Below are positions 23,913 to 32,931 of a stretch of 64,000 nucleotides of DNA, in pieces. The notes beneath the pieces are model-generated. The model made no database searches. It was not told where the DNA came from and saw nothing but the letters and a program-made list of their open reading frames with translations. How positions within the stretch are numbered: the first letter of the stretch is position 1; the number at the start of each line of letters is the position of its first letter. The stretch is from Alphaproteobacteria bacterium (GTDB taxonomy: Bacteria > Pseudomonadota > Alphaproteobacteria > Rhodospirillales > WMHbin7): NCBI GenBank assembly GCA_015231795.1, contig JADGAX010000006.1, forward strand, positions 124,001 through 188,000, read 5' to 3'. Position numbers and translations under genes: made by a program.

Positions 23913-24764
23913 ATGATGGATCAGCTGTCGCCCACCGGGCGTTTCGAGCGCATTTTGCTGGCCACCGACGGCTCGGAATTTTCCCTGGGCGCCGAACGCG
24001 TAGCCATCGAGATGTGCGTCAAGAGCGGCGCTTCGCTCACCGTGACCACTTCGGTTCTGTCCAGCCCCGAATTCGACACGATGGGGGCCGCCGACGCCAT
24101 GGCCCAGAAGGAAGCCGAGGCTGAAGCCAATCTGAACCGGATCGAGGCCGAAGCCACCAGCCGTGGCATTGCCTGCAGCAAGGTCATCCGCTTTGGCGAC
24201 GATCCCTACAAGGACATCCTGGCCGAATCGGAACATATCAATGCCGACCTGATCGTGGTTGGGCGCAGAGGACGGCGCGGCCTGGCCCGCCTGATGCTGG
24301 GCGACGCCACGCTGAAGGTGATCTCGATGGCCAAATGCAGCGTCATGGTGGTGCCCAAGGCGGCCAGGATGTGGCAGAGCCGGGTGTTGCTGGCGACCGA
24401 CGGCTCGCGCTCGTCGGACGCGGCAGCCGTGGCGGCGGGGCGCGTCGCCCATTGCTGCCAAACCCCCGTCACGGTTTTGTCGGTGGAAGTGCCCGGCCAT
24501 TCCGCCGAGCGCCAGGCCGAAGCGCGCCAGATCGTGCAGCGCGTGGCTAGGCTGTTGAAGGAAGGCGGCGTCGAGGCCGAACCGCTGGTCGAGCGCGGCG
24601 ACACGCATCATGTGGTGCTGGACGCGGCGCGCGAGAAAGGTTGCGACCTGATCGTCATGGGCAGCCATGGACGCACCAGCCTGGGCCGCCTGCTGCTGGG
24701 CAGCAATTCCGAACGCGTCATCGGCCGGGCCGAATGCCCGGTGATGGTGGTGAAGGGCGGCTGA
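23913..24764 (+). CDS. tandem-domain universal stress protein
   Basis: 283 residues with two Usp domains. Domain 1 (about 8-150) starts FERILLATDGSEFSLGAERV and ends with the nucleotide-binding loop VVGRRGRRGLARLMLGDATL. Domain 2 (about 155-283) starts RVLLATDGSRSSDAAAVAAG and ends MGSHGRTSLGRLLLGSNSER. Both loops keep the G-x2-G-x9-G-S/T pattern of ATP-binding Usp proteins. RBS GGAGAA precedes the ATG at 23913. The context suggests a stress or energy-status link to the adjacent TauE-type permease. Confidence 0.93.
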   Translation: MMDQLSPTGRFERILLATDGSEFSLGAERVAIEMCVKSGASLTVTTSVLSSPEFDTMGAADAMAQKEAEAEANLNRIEAEATSRGIACSKVIRFGDDPYKDILAESEHINADLIVVGRRGRRGLARLMLGDATLKVISMAKCSVMVVPKAARMWQSRVLLATDGSRSSDAAAVAAGRVAHCCQTPVTVLSVEVPGHSAERQAEARQIVQRVARLLKEGGVEAEPLVERGDTHHVVLDAAREKGCDLIVMGSHGRTSLGRLLLGSNSERVIGRAECPVMVVKGG

Positions 24765-24797
24765 AATGCAACGCCCCTCGCATCCCACCCGTTGTTC

Positions 24798-25073
24798 CTA
24801 AACATGTGGCGCAGCAAAGCCGTGCTGGGCAAAATGGAAATCAAACAGTATTACGGCATTACCCATTGCCTTGACGCTGAGTTGGCGCTGAGTTGCGAAA
24901 TACAGGGTCGGATTTGAAATCGCTTTGGTTTTTGTCGCCAAGATCGCTGCGGCAAGAACCAATCGCTTACCCATTTCACGGGTGCCAATGATGTCGGCGA
25001 ATTTTGCGACCAAGTCATCAACCGGCAACCCGTTCGAATCAAGTGCCGGAGCGTTACCACCAAGCATATTCAC
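24798..25073 (-). CDS. uncertain small frame downstream of the antitoxin gene
   Basis: 91 codons starting with GTG at 25073 (or ATG at 25067), overlapping the antitoxin stop by 4 nt, as coupled genes do. The product (LPVDDLVAKFADIIGTREMG, then LAAAILATKTKAISNPTLYF) is not recognised and the region is AT-richer than the surroundings. It may be a third gene of the toxin-antitoxin unit or a decayed fragment. Confidence 0.35.
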   Translation of the reverse strand: MNMLGGNAPALDSNGLPVDDLVAKFADIIGTREMGKRLVLAAAILATKTKAISNPTLYFATQRQLSVKAMGNAVILFDFHFAQHGFAAPHV

Positions 25074-25336
25074 GCCGCATCCAGCTTCTCGGCCAGCCAG
25101 ACCTTAATCAGAGACTGATAGGGGACGTCGCGCTTGTTGGCAGCGGTCTTGATGCGTTCGAGCAAATCCACCGGCAACCTCAGCGAAATCGCCTTGGTCG
25201 AAGGCATCAGATTGGGCATGCGCACGCGGCTTGCCTTGCTCCAATCGACATGCCCGCTCGAATCATGGCTTTCCCAATAGGCCCGCTCCTCGGCCTCGTT
25301 TTTGAATTTGGGCAGTAGATTACGTTTCTTGTTCAT
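25070..25336 (-). CDS. BrnA/CopG-type antitoxin
   Basis: 88 residues. The N-terminal part (KFKNEAEERAYWESHDSSGH) is the toxin-wrapping segment typical of BrnA/CopG antitoxins. The C-terminal part (STKAISLRLPVDLLERIKTA, then AANKRDVPYQSLIKVWLAEK) is a ribbon-helix-helix DNA-binding domain. It overlaps the toxin gene by 17 nt, in the usual toxin-first order of brnTA. It should neutralise BrnT and repress the operon. Confidence 0.85.
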   Translation of the reverse strand: MNKKRNLLPKFKNEAEERAYWESHDSSGHVDWSKASRVRMPNLMPSTKAISLRLPVDLLERIKTAANKRDVPYQSLIKVWLAEKLDAA

Positions 25337-25622
25337 AGCGGCCTCGTTCTTTGCGATGCATGTCCCTGGCAGAGATCACGCGTATTCTGGTTCCACCTTC
25401 CCGAAGGGTGAAGGTGACATGCAGCAGGCGTGCTTCATGGGTGATGCCCAGCGCATGAAATCGCGTCTCGTCCTGACTATGCCGTGAATCGTCAACGACC
25501 AGCAGGGGCTCGTTGAAGAAAATCTGCTCAGCCTCGCTTTGGCTGACGCCATGCTTGGCAGCGCTTTTGCGGGCGTTACCCTCATCCCACTGAAATCCGA
25601 TCAGCCGTTCGAAATCGATCAT
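25320..25622 (-). CDS. brnT: BrnT-type toxin (ribonuclease fold)
   Basis: 100 residues matching BrnT: FQWDEGNARKSAAKHGVSQS, EQIFFNEPLLVVDDSR, RFHALGITHEARLLHVTFTL and RIRVISARDMHRKERGRYE. BrnT toxins are RelE-like ribonucleases that block translation. The ATG at 25622 lies inside a perfect palindrome, as expected for an autoregulated operon; the frame extends to 25763 but that part overlaps bioA and is not protein-like. The unit follows bioA on the same strand. Confidence 0.88.
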   Translation of the reverse strand: MIDFERLIGFQWDEGNARKSAAKHGVSQSEAEQIFFNEPLLVVDDSRHSQDETRFHALGITHEARLLHVTFTLREGGTRIRVISARDMHRKERGRYEQET

Positions 25623-25650
25623 TCGTGTATATTGCCATGATATACACGAA
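25622..25650. promoter_or_regulatory. perfect palindrome at the brnT start (autoregulatory operator)
   Basis: TTCGTGTATAT (25622-25632) and ATATACACGAA (25640-25650) are exact reverse complements separated by 7 bases. Position directly upstream of and touching the brnT start fits binding by the ribbon-helix-helix antitoxin or its complex. Confidence 0.7.
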
Positions 25651-25653
25651 AAC

Positions 25654-26916
25654 TCAAGAGCCAACAAAACCGGCTGATGCCGCTTCCCCCACCGCCGCCC
25701 ACACTTTGTCCAACTGCGCTTCTGAAATGCAGTAAGGCGGCATGAGGTAGATGGTGTTGCCAAGCGGGCGCAGCAGAACGCCCGAGGCGATGAAACGCTC
25801 GTACAATTTGGGGCCGATGCCCGCCAGATAGCCCTGGTCGGAAACCTTCACATCCAGGGCGGCGATGGTTCCCAACCGGCGCACCCGCTCGAACCGCGTA
25901 TCGTTCTTAAAAGCCGCCAGACGTTTCTCCTGCATTCTGCCCAGCGCTGCCACGCGCTCCAACACAGGTTCCGTCTCCCACACATCCAGATTGGCGTTGG
26001 CCGCCGCACAGGCGATGGGATTGGCGGTGTAGGAACTGGAATGGAAGAAGGTCTTGGTTCGATCTTCGGAATAATGCGCTTCAAAGATATCGGCACGGCA
26101 CAAGGTGGCGGCCAGCGGCACGGCGCCGCCGGTGATGCCCTTGGCCAAACACAGGATATCAGGCGAAATCCCCGCCTGCTCGCAGGCGAACATTGAACCG
26201 GTGCGTCCAAAGCCGGTCATCACCTCGTCGGCGATGAACAGCACGCCGAAACGTTCGCAAATGCGCTTCATCTCGGCCAGCACTCTGGGCGCATAGATCA
26301 ACATGCCGCCCGCCCCCAAGATCAGGGGTTCCACCACGAAACCCGCCACATCGCCCGCCTTGCAGGCCGCTTCCAGCGCATCCAGACAATCTTGCTCGCA
26401 TCCCTCGGATGGGAAGGGAATATGCGTCACCTGAAACAGCACCGGCTCGTAGGCCTGCGTGAACACGCCCCTGGCGCCCACCGACATCGTGCCCACCGTG
26501 TCGCCGTGATAGCCGCCCGCCAGCGCCAAAAATTTAGTGCGCGTCTGGCCCCGGTTGCGCCAATAGCCCAGCGCCATCTTCAGCCCCACCTCAACGGCGG
26601 TGGAGCCGCTGTCGGAAAAGAAAACATACTCCAATCCGGCGGGGACGATTTTCACCAGCCGCGCGGCCAAACGTTCGGCCTGTTCATGCGTCAGCGCGGC
26701 GAAGATCGTTTGATCGAGCTTGGCGGCCTGATCCTGGATGGCCTTGACGATTGGCGGATAGCAGTGCCCATGCGTGATCACCCACCAAGACGAGATGGCG
26801 TCGATCAGTTCAGCGCCATCGGCGCAGCGCAACACCACCCCCGTGGCGCGCTCGATCAGCGGCATCTTTGGATGCAGCGCATGCTGGGTGAAGGGATGCC
26901 AGACCCGCGACGTCAT
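25654..26916 (-). CDS. bioA: adenosylmethionine-8-amino-7-oxononanoate aminotransferase
   Basis: 420 residues, third step of pimeloyl-to-biotin conversion (KAPA to DAPA, with S-adenosylmethionine as amino donor). Recognisable: MTSRVWHPFTQHALHP, the substrate-binding SSWWVITHGH (typical of BioA), VFFSDSGSTAVEVGLKMALG, FIADEVMTGFGRTG with the PLP aspartate, and the PLP lysine in LCLAKGITGGAVPL. ATG at 26916 overlaps the stop of bioD (ATGA). Confidence 0.96.
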   Translation of the reverse strand: MTSRVWHPFTQHALHPKMPLIERATGVVLRCADGAELIDAISSWWVITHGHCYPPIVKAIQDQAAKLDQTIFAALTHEQAERLAARLVKIVPAGLEYVFFSDSGSTAVEVGLKMALGYWRNRGQTRTKFLALAGGYHGDTVGTMSVGARGVFTQAYEPVLFQVTHIPFPSEGCEQDCLDALEAACKAGDVAGFVVEPLILGAGGMLIYAPRVLAEMKRICERFGVLFIADEVMTGFGRTGSMFACEQAGISPDILCLAKGITGGAVPLAATLCRADIFEAHYSEDRTKTFFHSSSYTANPIACAAANANLDVWETEPVLERVAALGRMQEKRLAAFKNDTRFERVRRLGTIAALDVKVSDQGYLAGIGPKLYERFIASGVLLRPLGNTIYLMPPYCISEAQLDKVWAAVGEAASAGFVGS

Positions 26917-27521
26917 GGTACAAAATTCCGCATGTCGAAATTCTCACCAATGGCCTTGGCCAGGTTTTGCGCGGTCAGCGGATCAAGCCAGGGCAATCGC
27001 CCCAGGCGCATAACAGCGCCGAAATCGCAGATGCTTTGCTCGCTCGCCTCATTGGCCTCGCCGATGAAGACCATGCCCAAAACCGAAACGCCCCGCGCCC
27101 GCAAGGCTTCCAGGCTCAGCAGGCTGTGATTGATGGTGCCAAGCGTCGTGCGGGCGCACAAGACCACCGGCAATTTCCAGCGCTGCAGCAGATCGGCAAA
27201 CAACCGTTGACTGGAAAGCGGCGTCAGCACGCCGCCCGCCGTTTCGATCACCAACGGGCTGGCATCGGGCACGGCCAGCCCATCGACATCGATCTGAAGT
27301 CCATCCCTGGCCGCCGCCAGATGCGGCGATAGGGGCAGGTTCAGGCGATAGGCCTCGGGCAGAATCTTGGCACCCATGCGGGCGGCGAAAGCGCTGTCGG
27401 TTTCGCCCTCCAGCCCCGCCTGAACGGGTTTCCAATAGCAAGCCTTGAGCGCGCAGGCCAGCCCGGCGGCGAAGACCGTTTTTCCGATGCCGGTATCGGT
27501 GCCCGCGACAACCAGCTTCAT
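26913..27521 (-). CDS. bioD: dethiobiotin synthetase
   Basis: 202 residues; closes the ureido ring of DAPA using CO2 and ATP. P-loop MKLVVAGTDTGIGKTVFAAG at the N terminus, the PVQAG motif (YWKPVQAGLE), VIETAGGVLTPL and VLCARTTLGTINHSLL, where the usual V.....G.IN.T/S pattern is kept. Overlaps bioF upstream and bioA downstream by 4 nt each, so translation is coupled. Confidence 0.96.
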   Translation of the reverse strand: MKLVVAGTDTGIGKTVFAAGLACALKACYWKPVQAGLEGETDSAFAARMGAKILPEAYRLNLPLSPHLAAARDGLQIDVDGLAVPDASPLVIETAGGVLTPLSSQRLFADLLQRWKLPVVLCARTTLGTINHSLLSLEALRARGVSVLGMVFIGEANEASEQSICDFGAVMRLGRLPWLDPLTAQNLAKAIGENFDMRNFVP

Positions 27522-28630
27522 GGCGACCAGACCTGGGCCAGATCATCCAACATGCGCCCCATGATCTCTTCATCCACATGCAGCGTGATGGCCAGACGCA
27601 GGCGCGACGTGCCCTCGGGCACGGTGGGCGGGCGGATGGCGCGGATATCATGGCCCTTGGCCTGCAGCTTTTTCGCCAGCGCCACGGCGGCGTTGGGCGC
27701 TCCCACGATGATCGGCTGAATCTGCGTACCACTTGGCGTGATGCCAATTTTTCGCAAGCGCTGTCCGGTGAAATCCACCAGGGCCGCCAAACGTTCCCGT
27801 CTTTGCGGTTGTTCCTGGCACAGCTTCAGGCTGGCCCGCACCACCGAAGCCATCAAGGGCGATGGGGCGGTGGCGAAGATGAAGGGCCTTGCGCGGTTGA
27901 TCATATAGTCCTTCAAAGGCTTGGCCAGGCAGACCAGCCCGCCCATGGCCCCCAGCGCCTTGCCGCAAGTATGCAGGCAAATCACGTTCTCGGCCCCTTC
28001 AAACGCCGACGTCAAACCGCGCCCGCTTGGCCCCAGCACGCCGGTGGCGTGCGCCTCGTCGATCACCAGCATGGCTTGATGGCGGCCCGCCAATTCCATC
28101 AATTGGGCAAGGGGGGCGACGTCGCCGTCCATGCTGTACAGGCTTTCCACCGCCAGCCAGACCCGCCCCCTGCCCTTATGCGCCTTCAACGCATCCTCGA
28201 AAGCCTGCGGATCGTTATGGGCGACGGATTGGCGCTCGGCCCGGCTCATGCGCATGCCGTCATGCACGCTGGCATGGATCAGTTCGTCGTACAAAATCAG
28301 GTCGCCCGCTTGCGGCAAGGTGGCGAACAGGGCGCTGTTGGCGGGAAAGCCCCCCCCGAAATAGATCGCACTTTCGGCGCCGAAGAAACGGGCCGCCTCT
28401 TCTTCCAACGTTTCATGTTCTTGATGATTGCCGCGCAAAAGGCGCGAGCCGCCCGCCCCCACCGGCACGCCCTGCGCCAAAGCCGCCTGAACCGCCTGGG
28501 CAAGCTCGACCGATTCGGCTAGGGCCAGATAGTCGTTCGAGGAGAAATCATGGCCCAGCCTGGGGGCCAGCGCCCTCAGCCGCCCATCATGCTCCAGGTC
28601 CGACAGAGCTTTTCGATAGATTTCCAGCAT
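27518..28630 (-). CDS. bioF: 8-amino-7-oxononanoate synthase
   Basis: 370 residues; PLP enzyme condensing pimeloyl-ACP/CoA with L-alanine. Motifs: HDFSSNDYLALAESVELAQA, GAGGSRLLRGNHQEHETLEE, the PLP-contacting DEAHATGVLGPSGRG and the Schiff-base lysine in HTCGKALGAMGGLV. First gene of a bioF-bioD-bioA operon on the minus strand; bioB and bioC are not in the window. Confidence 0.95.
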   Translation of the reverse strand: MLEIYRKALSDLEHDGRLRALAPRLGHDFSSNDYLALAESVELAQAVQAALAQGVPVGAGGSRLLRGNHQEHETLEEEAARFFGAESAIYFGGGFPANSALFATLPQAGDLILYDELIHASVHDGMRMSRAERQSVAHNDPQAFEDALKAHKGRGRVWLAVESLYSMDGDVAPLAQLMELAGRHQAMLVIDEAHATGVLGPSGRGLTSAFEGAENVICLHTCGKALGAMGGLVCLAKPLKDYMINRARPFIFATAPSPLMASVVRASLKLCQEQPQRRERLAALVDFTGQRLRKIGITPSGTQIQPIIVGAPNAAVALAKKLQAKGHDIRAIRPPTVPEGTSRLRLAITLHVDEEIMGRMLDDLAQVWSP

Positions 28631-28668
28631 GCCGATCAGTTACTGGAAAAGCGGCCAACGGTCAAAGA

Positions 28669-29049
28669 TTACTGCCCGCCGACGATCTCGCCGCCCGCTT
28701 GCGCCCAAGCCATGATGCCGCCCGACAGGCGGTTGATCTCGCCCGCATAGCCCGAAGAGGCCAGCAGCATGGCCGCCATGCCGCAACGCGCCCCGCTGCG
28801 GCAATGGATCAGGATCTTCTTGCCTTCCGCCACCTGGGGAATGGCCGCCGGATTGAAGCGAGACAGCGGCAAAAGGCTGGCTCCCGGGATATGTCCGGCC
28901 AGAAACTCGTTTTCCTCGCGCACATCCACCACCACGGCCACGCCTTGGCGCACCCAATCCTGGGCCGTCTGGGCGTCGATCATCTGGATATTGTCGAAAG
29001 CCGGAGCCTGTGAAGCGCCAAGATACTGTCTGAACATGGAGGAATGCAC
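28669..29049 (-). CDS. single-domain rhodanese-like protein
   Basis: About 126 residues, one rhodanese domain: VVVDVREENEFLAGHIPGAS at the N-terminal side and the catalytic loop KKILIHCRSGARCGMAAMLL with the sulfur-accepting cysteine. Single-domain rhodaneses shuttle sulfane sulfur in the cytoplasm; the target is unknown. The start is either GTG at 29049 or ATG at 29037; neither has a good RBS. It is preceded by an AT-rich stretch (29050-29100) that probably holds its promoter. Confidence 0.88.
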   Translation of the reverse strand: MHSSMFRQYLGASQAPAFDNIQMIDAQTAQDWVRQGVAVVVDVREENEFLAGHIPGASLLPLSRFNPAAIPQVAEGKKILIHCRSGARCGMAAMLLASSGYAGEINRLSGGIMAWAQAGGEIVGGQ

Positions 29050-29137
29050 CGGTCTGTGGTTTGGATATATATTAGGTAGTTCTTATATTGTAGTCTGTCA
29101 AGACCTACCCGCCCTTCATGTGGGATGGGCCGGACCA

Positions 29138-29172
29138 AAAACAAGAAGGGCGGCCTGCCTTGAGACCGCCCC
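29138..29172 (-). terminator. rho-independent terminator of infC
   Basis: On the minus strand, GGGCGGTCT (29172-29164) pairs with AGGCCGCCC (29157-29149) around a 6-base loop, then TTCTTGTTTTT. It lies 25 nt after the infC stop. Confidence 0.85.
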
Positions 29173-29196
29173 TCGTTCCATCTGCAAGACGGCGCC

Positions 29197-29733
29197 TTAT
29201 TTGGGCGCCATCACCATGACCATCTGACGGCCTTCCATCTTGGGGAACTGTTCGATCTTGGCCAATAGATCAAGCTCGTCCTTCACCCGATCCAGGACCT
29301 TGACCCCCAGTTCCTGATGCGCCATTTCGCGGCCCCGGAAACGCAAAGTGACCTTCACCTTGTCGCCTTCCTCCAGGAACTTCTTCATGGCCCGCATCTT
29401 GACCTGATAGTCGTTCTCGTCGATGCCCGGACGCAGCTTGATCTCTTTGATTTCGATCACTTTCTGCTTCTTGCGGGCCTCGTTCTTCTTTTTCTGTTCC
29501 TCGTATTTGTACTTGCCGAAATCGAGGATTTTGCAGACAGGTGGCTCGGCATTGGGCGACACCTCGACCAGATCGAGTCCGGCCTGCGCAGCCTTTTCCA
29601 GAGCTTCACGGATTTGAACGACGCCCAGCATTTCACCGTTCTCATCGACGAGTCGCACGCTGCGTGCGGTAATCTCGCCGTTAATGCGCGGCCCATCCTT
29701 AGAGGGCGGCGCGGGCAGTGGTCCTTTAACGAT
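29197..29733 (-). CDS. infC: translation initiation factor IF-3, apparently with an AUC start codon
   Basis: 178 residues if started at ATC 29733. The family N terminus [20 protein letters not shown] lies upstream of the first GTG (29658), so the usual callable start would truncate it. Six bases upstream of the ATC is a perfect GGAGG (29744-29740). Rare infC start codons (AUU in E. coli) underlie autoregulation by IF-3, so an AUC start fits. The remaining protein shows [20 protein letters not shown], the [20 protein letters not shown] linker and [20 protein letters not shown]. It follows thrS by 45 nt, the classical thrS-infC order. Confidence 0.93.
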   Translation of the reverse strand: MVKGPLPAPPSKDGPRINGEITARSVRLVDENGEMLGVVQIREALEKAAQAGLDLVEVSPNAEPPVCKILDFGKYKYEEQKKKNEARKKQKVIEIKEIKLRPGIDENDYQVKMRAMKKFLEEGDKVKVTLRFRGREMAHQELGVKVLDRVKDELDLLAKIEQFPKMEGRQMVMVMAPK

Positions 29734-29778
29734 CAGAAACCTCCATCGGTTGCGTTAAACATTCGGCGCACGATCCCG

Positions 29779-31722
29779 TTACGCCACGTCCCGCCGGATA
29801 TCGGGCGGGGTCGATTCCGCCTTAAGCATAGCCACAGCCTCATCAAGCGCAAGCACTTCTTGCTTCTCGCCGCCCAGTCGGCGCAGGGCCACCTGACGGT
29901 TTTCGGCCTCGCGCTTGCCGACTACCAGCATAAACGGCACTTTTGCCAGTGAATGCTCGCGGACCTTGAGGTTGATTTTTTCGTTGCGCAGGTCGACGTC
30001 CGCCTTCAGGCCAGCCTTCTTGAGCGCCCAACGCACCTCTTCGGCATAGGCGTCGCCATCGCTGGTGATGGTGGCGACCACCGCCTGGGTAGGGGCCAGC
30101 CATGCGGGCAGCCTGCCCGCGTAATTTTCGATCAGGATGCCGGTGAAGCGCTCGAGCGAGCCGAACAAGGCCCGGTGCAGCATGACCGGGCGGTGCTTGG
30201 CTCCGTCCTCACCCACGTAATTGACGTCGAAACGCTCGGTCAGGTTCATGTCGACCTGCAGCGTGCCGCATTGCCAATCGCGCCCGATGGCGTCCCTGAG
30301 CACGAATTCCAGCTTGGGGCCATAGAAAGCGCCCTCGCCGGGATTCAGCGTGTAGGCCAGCTTCATATGGTCCAAGGCGCCCTTCAGCGCCGCTTCCAGC
30401 TTGTCCCACACATCGTCGGAACCGATGCGTTTTTCGGGCCGGTCCGAGAATTTGATGCGCACCGCATCGAAGCCGAAATCCTTGTAGATGTCCAAGATCA
30501 GATCGACCACCTTCTTGCACTCGTCTTCCATCTGATCGAGCGTGCAGAAGATATGGGCGTCGTCCTGGGTGAAGGCGCGCACGCGCATCAAGCCGTGCAA
30601 AGCGCCCGAAGGCTCATAGCGATGCACTTTGCCGAATTCGGCCATGCGCAAGGGCAGGTCGCGATAGCTTTTGATGCCTTGCGCGTAAACCTGAATGCCG
30701 CCCGGGCAGTTCATGGGCTTGACGGCATAGATGCGCTCTTCCTCGCGGTCGGGAAAGAAGCGGGTGAAGAACATGTTTTCGCGGAACGTGTCCCAATGGC
30801 CGCTGGTCATCCACATCTGGCGGTCCATCAGTTCGGGCGTGTTGATTTCCACGTAACCCGCCTCGTCCTGCCGGCGGCGCATGTAATCCATCAGCGTGCG
30901 AAACAGGGTCCAGCCCTGGGGATGCCAGAAGACGGCCCCCGGCGCTTCTTCCTGGAAGTGAAACAGGTCCATCTCGCGGCCCAGGCGGCGATGGTCACGC
31001 TTTTCGGCCTCTTCCAGCATGGTGGTATAGGCGGTCAGCTCTTTTTCGCTGGCCCAAGCAGTGCCGTAAATGCGCGACAGCATGGCATTCTTGGAATCAC
31101 CCCGCCAATAAGCGCCCGCCACTTTCATCAGCTTGAAGGCCTTGCCCAACTTGCCGGTGCTGGGCAGATGCGGGCCACGGCACAAATCCATCCAATCGCC
31201 CTGGCGATAGATGGAAATCGGCTGACCATCCGGGATGGCGGCGATCAGTTCGGCCTTGTAATGCTCGCCGATGCTTTTGAAATGAGCGACCGCTTTGTCG
31301 CGCTCCCACTCTTCGCGCACCAAGGGCAGATCGCGGTCCACGATCTGTTTCATGCGCTCTTCGATCTTGGGCAGATCTTCCAGCGTGAAGGGCGTGGCGC
31401 GGGCGAAATCGTAATAGAAGCCGTTCTCGATGGCCGGGCCGATGGTGACTTGCGTTCCAGGGAACAGTTCCTGCACCGCCTGAGCCATGACATGGGCCGC
31501 GTCGTGGCGGATCAGTTCCAGCCCCTCGGGGTCCTTGGCGGTCACGATGGCGACCTTGGCGTCGCTTGCGATGCGGGTTGAAAGATCGACCAGCGTCCCA
31601 TCCAGCTTCAGGGCCAGGGCGGCCTTGGCCAGACCAGCGCCAATGCTGGCGGCCAGTTCGGCCCCCGTCACAGCGCCATCGAAGGAGCGGACGGAACCAT
31701 CGGGAAGGGTAATCGCAACCAT
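29779..31722 (-). CDS. thrS: threonyl-tRNA synthetase
   Basis: 647 residues. N-terminal TGS domain ([20 protein letters not shown]), the editing domain with [20 protein letters not shown] and the SAD segment [13 protein letters not shown], the class II catalytic core with the zinc ligands [12 protein letters not shown] and [20 protein letters not shown], motif 3 [17 protein letters not shown], and the anticodon-binding domain at the C terminus. Full length. Starts at ATG 31722 and is followed by infC. Confidence 0.98.
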   Translation of the reverse strand: MVAITLPDGSVRSFDGAVTGAELAASIGAGLAKAALALKLDGTLVDLSTRIASDAKVAIVTAKDPEGLELIRHDAAHVMAQAVQELFPGTQVTIGPAIENGFYYDFARATPFTLEDLPKIEERMKQIVDRDLPLVREEWERDKAVAHFKSIGEHYKAELIAAIPDGQPISIYRQGDWMDLCRGPHLPSTGKLGKAFKLMKVAGAYWRGDSKNAMLSRIYGTAWASEKELTAYTTMLEEAEKRDHRRLGREMDLFHFQEEAPGAVFWHPQGWTLFRTLMDYMRRRQDEAGYVEINTPELMDRQMWMTSGHWDTFRENMFFTRFFPDREEERIYAVKPMNCPGGIQVYAQGIKSYRDLPLRMAEFGKVHRYEPSGALHGLMRVRAFTQDDAHIFCTLDQMEDECKKVVDLILDIYKDFGFDAVRIKFSDRPEKRIGSDDVWDKLEAALKGALDHMKLAYTLNPGEGAFYGPKLEFVLRDAIGRDWQCGTLQVDMNLTERFDVNYVGEDGAKHRPVMLHRALFGSLERFTGILIENYAGRLPAWLAPTQAVVATITSDGDAYAEEVRWALKKAGLKADVDLRNEKINLKVREHSLAKVPFMLVVGKREAENRQVALRRLGGEKQEVLALDEAVAMLKAESTPPDIRRDVA

Positions 31723-31807
31723 GGGCGGAACTCTTGATTTAGAAGGGCTTCAGGACCGCGCAGAGTAGTCCCTTTGGCCGCTCTGTCAAGATTGGGAGGG
31801 ATATAAT

Positions 31808-32089
31808 TCAAGCCGCGCGGGGCTTCGACCCGTCTTCCCAGGACATCGCCTTGCCGGTGGCTAGGCGATAGGCATATTCCGGGGCCAAGGCAAAACCGCA
31901 AGGCCAAACGACCGTGGGCCATTCGTCCAGCCCCACCCGCTTGAATTCGGCAAGATCGTTCAAAGGTTCGGCCCCAGGGGCGCTTTTAACAATCTGGGAT
32001 AAATCGGCAACACCCTCGTCTCCGTTGCTGAAGCTCATCTTCAGCCGGTAACCATCGAGATAGCTGACCTCTCGAACGGACAGAGGCAT
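31808..32089 (-). CDS. DUF2442 family protein
   Basis: 93 residues with the DUF2442 pattern: REVSYLDGYRLKMSFSNGDE, GVADLSQIV, LNDLAEFKRVGLDEWPTVVW and FALAPEYAYRLATG. Function unknown. The ATG at 32089 is chosen because the domain begins there. It is 10 nt downstream of the DUF4160 gene, the usual partner; such pairs are frequent in mobile or toxin-antitoxin-like settings. Confidence 0.85.
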   Translation of the reverse strand: MPLSVREVSYLDGYRLKMSFSNGDEGVADLSQIVKSAPGAEPLNDLAEFKRVGLDEWPTVVWPCGFALAPEYAYRLATGKAMSWEDGSKPRAA

Positions 32090-32099
32090 TGCCAAGCTC

Positions 32100-32348
32100 C
32101 TACACCAACGGGGCGACAGCGTGGAATCGCTTGCTGGCCCACATTTCAAGCAGTTCATCTTGATGCAATTCCACCCATTCCGCAATCAGGCCCCGCACCC
32201 GGGCGGGCAAGCGGCCATCCAGAATGTTCATGGTCCGCAGTTCCACCACGGCCATGAATTCGTTGTATTTCACATGGATATGGGGCGGGTTGTGCTCGTT
32301 GAAATACATGAAGATCACGATTCCCAGAAAGCGTGATATTTCAGGCAA
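32100..32348 (-). CDS. DUF4160 family protein
   Basis: 82 residues with the DUF4160 signature: PEISRFLGIVIFMYFNEHNP, PPHIHVKYNEFMAVVEL and ARVRGLIAEWVELHQDELLE. The start is TTG at 32348, since the family N terminus begins here and no ATG is available. Paired with DUF2442 immediately downstream; function unknown. Confidence 0.85.
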   Translation of the reverse strand: MPEISRFLGIVIFMYFNEHNPPHIHVKYNEFMAVVELRTMNILDGRLPARVRGLIAEWVELHQDELLEMWASKRFHAVAPLV

Positions 32349-32502
32349 TGCGCATTTCCCGCTTTAATTGCTTGTCCAGCCTACGTAGAATTGATTGCCT
32401 GTCAAGGCAGAAGGAAAGAAATGGGACCAATATACCCGCTTACTCACCTCTGTCGGCGACCACCAAACAGCTTTTCCCGTCCATCACCAGCCGCAGCCGC
32501 TC

Positions 32503-32835
32503 TCAAAAAACACTCTCATCGGGGCTGAACTGGCGCTTGGGGTCCTCGATCTCGATCACCCACTGGTCGGGGTCGATATCCAAGCTGCGGGCGATGTAGG
32601 ACTCGGTTTTTTCCTCGGGCACCGGATCGTTGCCGGTGGCCTTCATCCAGCCCGAATGCCCCGCCCCGTCCTGAACCTGCGACAGGATGGCGGCGGTGCC
32701 GTCAAGATATGTCAATTTCAGAAGAATGCTTCCGGAATCGGCATCGCCACGTTTGCGCACGACGACCGCCGTTGCCGAACGGTCCAACCGCCACAGCAGC
32801 GCCTGCACCCACAAGCCGCTTTTCACCCGCGCCAT
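32503..32835 (-). CDS. DUF1491 family protein
   Basis: 110 residues, pattern of DUF1491: KSGLWVQALLWRLDRSATAV, VVVRKRGDADSGSILLKLTY, and DPDQWVIEIEDPKRQF near the C terminus. A soluble alphaproteobacterial family of unknown function. It is divergent from the response-regulator gene at 32932 with about 96 nt between starts. Confidence 0.85.
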   Translation of the reverse strand: MARVKSGLWVQALLWRLDRSATAVVVRKRGDADSGSILLKLTYLDGTAAILSQVQDGAGHSGWMKATGNDPVPEEKTESYIARSLDIDPDQWVIEIEDPKRQFSPDESVF

Positions 32836-32931
32836 GCCGCTTCCTTTTCATTCTTGAATTCATCCACTATAATCCAAACATGCACCAAGGGAAATCGCAC
32901 CCCGAAAAGGCCAAAGAGCAACGGGAACGAC

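Noticed and set aside
23112-24788. Minus-strand frame of 558 codons
   Set aside because: Antisense to the permease and Usp genes; composition dominated by His, Gln, Asp as in GC-rich antisense frames.
29953-31581. Long plus-strand frame of 542 codons
   Set aside because: It is antisense to thrS; the translation is rich in Arg, His, Gln and lacks domains, a GC-skew artefact.
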